A stretch of 9,132 nt of DNA from Ignavibacteria bacterium (GTDB taxonomy: Bacteria; Bacteroidota; Ignavibacteria; Ignavibacteriales; Melioribacteraceae), in NCBI GenBank assembly GCA_027347545.1, contig DAIEQT010000079.1, forward strand, positions 1 through 9,132, written 5' to 3'. Positions within the stretch are counted from its first letter, which is position 1. Every line of letters starts with the position of its first letter. Shown here in pieces: positions 5,963 to 9,132 of the stretch. Both the position numbers and the translations under genes were made by a program. Below the pieces are notes generated by a model that saw nothing but the letters and a program-made list of their open reading frames with translations, did not search any database and was not told where the DNA came from.

Positions 5963-6780
5963 TGTTCACTCTCTTTGAAATGATCTAAGTAACCAAGTAC
6001 TTTATTTATATAATTCTTTGTTTCATCAAACGGCGGAACGCCTTTATACTTTTCAACATTTTGGGGACCTGCATTGTAAGCCGCCAGGGCAAGCTTCACA
6101 TCACCACTATATTGTCGAAGCATTTGAGCGAAATATTTAGTGCCGCCAAGTATATTTTCTCGTGGATTAAAAACATTGCGCACACCCATATCCGATGCCG
6201 TAGAATCTATCAATTGCATCAAACCCTTCGCTTTTGCACTGGAAACAGCCTTATTGTTAGCCGCGGATTCCGTCATGATGATTGATTTGATAATGTTCTT
6301 GTCAATTCCGTAAGTATTAGAAGCTTCGTCAATATGTTTTTCGTAATTATTTAGTCTTTCCGATGCCGAATTGCTCGGCTGAACTTTTGTGGAATCAGTT
6401 GGTACCGTTGTATTGTGAATCTTAATCGGGTTAATTCTTTCAGAAATTTTATTGCGGATTTCTGCCGGCAATTCTTCGCCTGTAATTTTTTTGTAGAGTT
6501 TTTCTGCAACACCCAAACCTTTTGTCTCAGACATCTTTGTAGCAATCTCTTGCTCGAACATTGTATCGAACATATCGTTGCCGTAACCATCTTCGCTGCT
6601 GCCAAACATTCCTTCAGTAGTTTTGTTCATACTCTTAAGCATCATCGAAGTGAGCAAGCCTTCAAACTGTTTTGCCGCGGAAGCAATTTTCTCTTTCTGC
6701 CTCTTATCGTAGCGTGAGTTTGTCTCAAGCTGCTTAGTGAGATGTTTCTCATTCCCTATTTTGAGTGTAATTTCGTTCAT
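5959..6780 (-). CDS. flgJ: FlgJ: rod-binding/cap domain fused to an SLT-type lytic transglycosylase
   Basis: Flagellar rod assembly factor of 273 residues with two domains. Residues about 30-100 are the rod-binding domain: AASAKQFEGLLTSMMLKSMN near 33-52, DMFDTMFEQEIATKM (69-83) and GLGVAEKLYKKI (88-99). A Ser/Thr/Pro/Asn-rich linker covers about 102-142. Residues about 145-265 are a lysozyme-like lytic transglycosylase: catalytic Glu171 in IMTESAANNKAVSSAKAKGL, then GLMQL (186-190), ENILGGTKYFAQML (208-221) and AAYNAG (233-238), all standard SLT motifs. The protein would cap the growing rod in the periplasm and open peptidoglycan for it. In Salmonella FlgJ the second domain is a glucosaminidase (GH73) instead, so this is an alternative enzyme on the same scaffold. 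No Sec signal peptide, consistent with type III export. It starts 1 base after flgI and shares ATGA with flgN. The catalytic residue is intact. Confidence 0.94.
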   Translation of the reverse strand: MNEITLKIGNEKHLTKQLETNSRYDKRQKEKIASAAKQFEGLLTSMMLKSMNKTTEGMFGSSEDGYGNDMFDTMFEQEIATKMSETKGLGVAEKLYKKITGEELPAEIRNKISERINPIKIHNTTVPTDSTKVQPSNSASERLNNYEKHIDEASNTYGIDKNIIKSIIMTESAANNKAVSSAKAKGLMQLIDSTASDMGVRNVFNPRENILGGTKYFAQMLRQYSGDVKLALAAYNAGPQNVEKYKGVPPFDETKNYINKVLGYLDHFKESEQ

Positions 6781-6781
6781 C

Positions 6782-7879
6782 TTACATCACAATTAATTCT
6801 GCTATTAACGCACCGGCTTCTTTTAATGCCTGGAAGATTGCAATTATATCTCTCGGCGAAACTTTAAGTGAATTAAGAGCAGCAGCTACTTCTTGAACAT
6901 TGCTTGCACCTTGAATTGCTATTGTACTTGTTGAATCTTGCTGTACACTCGGGATTTGATTGTTCATCGCAACTGTTTTGCCTTGTGAGAAAGCATTTGG
7001 CTGAGAAATGATTGGATAGTTGCGGATGTTAATATTCAAACTTCCGTGCGTAATTGTAACAGGCTGAATTTTTACACTTTGTCCCGAAACAATTGTTCCG
7101 GTTCTTTCATTAAGAACTACGCGGGCAACATCATCTACTGCTACAGTTAAGTTTTCTAATTCGGAATAGAAACTGATTAAATTATTTTGTCTGTCTTGCG
7201 GAATTGTAACTTTAACTTCAGCGGCGTCCTGCGCTTTGGCTGCATCGTTTCCAAACTTTGTATTGAGAGCGTTTGCAATGTTTTGAGCCGTAGTAAAATC
7301 CGGTTCTTTTAGGAATACGGAAACTTCGCCGGTTTCAAAATTATTAATAGTGATTGCTTCTTTTAACGAACCGCCGCGAGGAACTCTTCCGGCAAGCGTA
7401 TGATTCTTTGAAACTCTGTTTCCACTTGAAGTATTGATATCATAACCGCCTACTGAAATTGAACCTTGTGCAAAACCGTAAACTTGTCCGTTAATACCGG
7501 AAAGCGGCGTCATCAGCAAAGTTCCGCCTTGCAGACTTGTAGCATCACCAAGTGATGAGACAACAACATCAAACTCAGCACCGGCTTTTAAGCTTCCGTT
7601 AAGTGTTGCCGTAACAATAACTGCCGCAACGTTTTTGGTTTTCAAATCAATTTGAGGAACAGTAATACCAAAACGTTTTAACATGCTTGTTACTGATTGA
7701 ATTGTAAACGATGAGCGGTAGCTGTCGCCTGTTCCGGCTAAACCAACAGTTAAACCGTAACCAATAATTTGTTCTGTGCTTTTTCCATTTAGATAAGCAA
7801 CATCTTTAATGCGCTGAGCCAACGATAAATTGGCAAGCAGTAAAGAAATTACTAAGTATGTAAAAATTTTCGTTTTCAT
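6782..7879 (-). CDS. flgI: Flagellar P-ring protein FlgI
   Basis: FlgI assembles the periplasmic P ring around the rod at the peptidoglycan layer. The 365-residue form chosen here starts at the ATG 7879-7877. It has a clean Sec signal peptide, MKTKIFTYLVISLLLANLSLA, with predicted cleavage after Ala21, then the family opening QRIKDVAYLNGKSTEQIIGYG followed by LTVGLAGTGDS (the 'GYGLVVGL-x-GTGD' signature). The C-terminus ISPRDIIAIFQALKEAGAL followed by IAELIVM is the classic FlgI ending. Length matches the family (about 350-370). A longer reading begins at 7900 (adds MAFLGDK) and overlaps flgH by 13 bases, but AGGTGA lies correctly before 7879 and the shorter start gives the normal signal peptide, so I prefer it. 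Its chaperone FlgA is two genes upstream, and flgJ follows after 1 base. Confidence 0.96.
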   Translation of the reverse strand: MKTKIFTYLVISLLLANLSLAQRIKDVAYLNGKSTEQIIGYGLTVGLAGTGDSYRSSFTIQSVTSMLKRFGITVPQIDLKTKNVAAVIVTATLNGSLKAGAEFDVVVSSLGDATSLQGGTLLMTPLSGINGQVYGFAQGSISVGGYDINTSSGNRVSKNHTLAGRVPRGGSLKEAITINNFETGEVSVFLKEPDFTTAQNIANALNTKFGNDAAKAQDAAEVKVTIPQDRQNNLISFYSELENLTVAVDDVARVVLNERTGTIVSGQSVKIQPVTITHGSLNINIRNYPIISQPNAFSQGKTVAMNNQIPSVQQDSTSTIAIQGASNVQEVAAALNSLKVSPRDIIAIFQALKEAGALIAELIVM

Positions 7880-7883
7880 TTTA

Positions 7884-7889
7884 TCACCT
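7884..7889 (-). promoter_or_regulatory. Ribosome binding site that decides the flgI start, overlapping the flgH stop
   Basis: Minus-strand text TAGGTGATAAAATG: TAG ends flgH and AGGTGA lies 4 bases before the ATG at 7879. No comparable site precedes the alternative ATG at 7900. It therefore supports the shorter FlgI. Confidence 0.75.
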
Positions 7890-8463
7890 AAAAAAGCCAA
7901 TGAAACAACTTTGTAAGCCAGCCAGGTTTCTGTGCGCTGTCAATTAATCCGCTTCCTTCAAAAGAAATTTCTGCTTCGGATATGTTGTGAGAGTAAACCG
8001 AGTTATCCGCGTTAATATCCGATTGGCGGATAACGCCTTTAATAAGCACAACTTGTTCTTCGCCGTTAATTGTAATTTTTTTGCTGCCGCGGATCATCAT
8101 GTTGCCGTTTGCCAAAACAGAATCTACAACCGCGCTAATCTTTGTACGTATGCTGCCGGTAGTTTGAGTAGAGCCGCTGCCTGTAAAATCGTTTTTGGTA
8201 CCAAGACTTGCATCTGCATTCGGGAGTTTGGTTGTGCCAACAGCACCCGAAGCCGAAAAGCCAATATCGCTTGACCTTCCCGAAGAAGTTTCGGAATTGT
8301 TAGATGCTTGGGTAGATTCCAAAACAACTATTGTTACCGCATCACCCGGCATTGCCGCTTTGTTATCGGAAAAGAGAGAGAATTGCGCGTTGCGTCTCAT
8401 GTTCTGTCCAAACAGAACAGATGAAAAACATAATATCACGAGTAATAAACTTGTTCTTTTCAT
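7888..8463 (-). CDS. flgH: Flagellar L-ring protein FlgH (apparently not a lipoprotein)
   Basis: FlgH forms the outer-membrane L ring. The 191-residue protein has a signal peptide of about 19 residues (MKRTSLLLVILCFSSVLFG, then QN), followed by the family core: SLFSDNKAAMPGDAVTIVVLE (29-49, the 'LW-x-D-x-x-A-x-x-VGDI-[VL]-T-[VI]' equivalent), a Ser/Gly/Thr-rich stretch (50-105), GNMMIRGSKKITINGEEQ (119-136), LIKGVIRQSDIN (139-150) and AEISFEGSGLIDSAQKPGWL (164-183), ending KLFHWLF. The last two blocks are diagnostic. The only Cys is Cys12 inside the hydrophobic core, preceded by V-I-L, which is not a lipobox; enterobacterial FlgH is a lipoprotein, so this form is probably cleaved by signal peptidase I. 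It is shorter than E. coli FlgH (232). It starts 1 base after flgA and its stop is embedded in the flgI ribosome site. Confidence 0.95.
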   Translation of the reverse strand: MKRTSLLLVILCFSSVLFGQNMRRNAQFSLFSDNKAAMPGDAVTIVVLESTQASNNSETSSGRSSDIGFSASGAVGTTKLPNADASLGTKNDFTGSGSTQTTGSIRTKISAVVDSVLANGNMMIRGSKKITINGEEQVVLIKGVIRQSDINADNSVYSHNISEAEISFEGSGLIDSAQKPGWLTKLFHWLF

Positions 8464-8464
8464 T

Positions 8465-9109
8465 TTATTCTACCAACGTTAAGTTGTACTTATCAATTAC
8501 TTTTGCTTTGAAAATTTTGTTGTTTGCCTGCACACTAATTACATCGCCCGGGCAACCATCTTGCCTCGTAACTGCATCAATCGTAACATCAACACCGTTT
8601 TTTCCGGCGTGAACAATTACTTTTTCGCCTTTATTGACTATGGGAATCAACTCAACCAATTCTTTCGTAAGAACTGTGCCTTCCTTAACAAGAACCTTAC
8701 TTCTATATAATGATAAATCCTGCTCTCCAACCAAATTGCCGTCAAGCGAAGCAATATCTTCCAACTTTCTTTCGAACATTGTAGCGAAGAGATTCTCTCC
8801 GGCATTTACTTTTTGAATTGTAACAAAAACCGTTTTAAACAATTTTACTCTTACTGTTAGAAGTGCTGAGCTTGCATTATTCTTTTCATCATAGATTTTA
8901 ACCGGCACATAAGCGTAGTTCTTAACTAAACGAAACGATTTCTCATTGTTGATCTTCATTCTCTTGAAACCCTTTGGCTTTTGAACAACCTGGTATTCGT
9001 ACTTTTCATACGAACCAAGTTTGCTTTGCAAGTAAGATTTCAATTCATCTTCAAATGGTTTAGCTTGAAGCGTAACGAAACCAAGCAATATGAAAAGAAG
9101 AAACTTCAT
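8465..9109 (-). CDS. flgA: Flagellar P-ring assembly chaperone FlgA
   Basis: FlgA is the periplasmic chaperone that helps FlgI form the P ring. The 214-residue protein has a Sec signal peptide (MKFLLFILLGFVTLQA, likely cleaved after Ala16). Residues about 17-95 form the variable N-terminal part, and about 98-155 a SAF/antifreeze-like beta-clip: IQKVNAGENLFATMFERKLE (98-117) and VLVKEGTVLTKELVELIPIV (139-158). The tail has AVTRQDGCPGDVISVQANNK (179-198) then IFKAKVID, matching the family's 'A-x-x-DG-x-x-G-x-x-I-x-V-x-N-x-x-S-x-K-x-x-x-A-x-V' ending. The ATG at 9109 has only a distant AAAGAGAG (9128-9121, 11 bases upstream), so translation may depend on coupling with the upstream gene. Neighbours flgH and flgI fit the function. 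Sequence identity in this family is usually low, but the tail motif and context make the call strong. Confidence 0.93.
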   Translation of the reverse strand: MKFLLFILLGFVTLQAKPFEDELKSYLQSKLGSYEKYEYQVVQKPKGFKRMKINNEKSFRLVKNYAYVPVKIYDEKNNASSALLTVRVKLFKTVFVTIQKVNAGENLFATMFERKLEDIASLDGNLVGEQDLSLYRSKVLVKEGTVLTKELVELIPIVNKGEKVIVHAGKNGVDVTIDAVTRQDGCPGDVISVQANNKIFKAKVIDKYNLTLVE

Positions 9110-9115
9110 TTCAGA

Positions 9116-9132
9116 TTATGCTCTCTTTAGAT
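9116..9132 (-). CDS. Possible last codons of an upstream gene (flgG expected), partial
   Basis: In one minus-strand frame the edge reads Leu-Lys-Arg-Ala then TAA (stop at 9118-9116), 6 bases before the flgA ATG. FlgG proteins often end in a similar short basic tail, and flgG commonly precedes flgA, so this fits the operon. Four residues cannot identify a gene; another frame gives Ser-Lys-Glu-Ser-Ile-Ile then TGA at 9114-9112. This is a position-based guess. Confidence 0.25.

Noticed and set aside
6351..6605. Second minus-strand frame within flgJ, and the plus-strand frame 6415-6717
   Set aside because: Both lie over the linker and rod-binding domain of flgJ; their Cys/Arg-rich or Phe-rich content looks like out-of-frame translation.
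7880..7900. Longer FlgI start adding MAFLGDK, overlapping flgH by 13 bases
   Set aside because: The ATG at 7879 has AGGTGA at proper spacing and gives a normal signal peptide; the longer form would put charged residues before it and has no ribosome site.
8195..8482. Plus-strand open frames opposite flgH (also 7987-8274 and 8331-8612)
   Set aside because: They are antisense to flgH, whose conserved motifs explain the sequence, and have no family features or neighbours on that strand.
1..9132. Internal promoters, terminators, CRISPR arrays, tRNA genes or insertion sequences
   Set aside because: Gaps between genes are at most 8 bases, and I saw no direct repeat arrays, tRNA-like folds, transposase motifs or terminal inverted repeats.
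1..9132. A wholly new biological system in this window
   Set aside because: Every gene fits a known flagellar or signalling family; only arrangement, domain fusion and start-site details are unusual.

Overview
The window is one continuous flagellar operon. Every supported gene is on the minus strand, so transcription runs from high to low coordinates, and genes are separated by 0-8 bases or overlap. The DNA is visibly AT-rich. P-ring and L-ring genes (flgI, flgH, flgA) show a diderm (outer-membrane) bacterium with periplasmic rings. Gene order, the FliW-CsrA pair, AT-rich codon choice and Shine-Dalgarno use would fit a motile FCB-group bacterium such as an Ignavibacteria-like lineage, or another non-proteobacterial diderm. 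This placement is inference only; no rRNA or species marker is present.

Layout in transcription order: possible last codons of an upstream gene (flgG would be expected; 9132-9116); flgA, P-ring chaperone (9109-8465); flgH, L-ring (8463-7888); flgI, P-ring (7879-6782); flgJ, rod-binding domain fused to a lytic transglycosylase (6780-5959); flgN, chaperone (5962-5507); flgK and flgL, hook-filament junction proteins (5505-4108, 4100-3222); motA and motB stator pair (3225-2446, about 2590 or 2428 to 1784); fliW and csrA, post-transcriptional control of flagellar output (1777-1397, 1391-1158); a REC-Hpt phosphorelay protein (1155-439); and the start of a second, different motA (430 to beyond base 1).

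The genes follow assembly order. FlgA, FlgH and FlgI build the bushings through wall and outer membrane; FlgJ caps the rod and cuts peptidoglycan; FlgN escorts FlgK and FlgL to the export gate; MotAB powers rotation; FliW-CsrA matches flagellar protein synthesis to export; the REC-Hpt protein probably links a phosphorelay to motility.

Most of this is an ordinary flagellar locus. Points worth a second look are the motA/motB junction (a 145-base frame overlap or a possible homopolymer frameshift), a second divergent motA behind an REC-Hpt gene, the SLT-type FlgJ, a FlgH lacking a lipobox, and four junctions where the upstream TAG stop is part of the next gene's ribosome binding site. There is no gene-free stretch over 300 bases, and I saw no RNA gene, mobile element, CRISPR array, long repeat, clear promoter or terminator.
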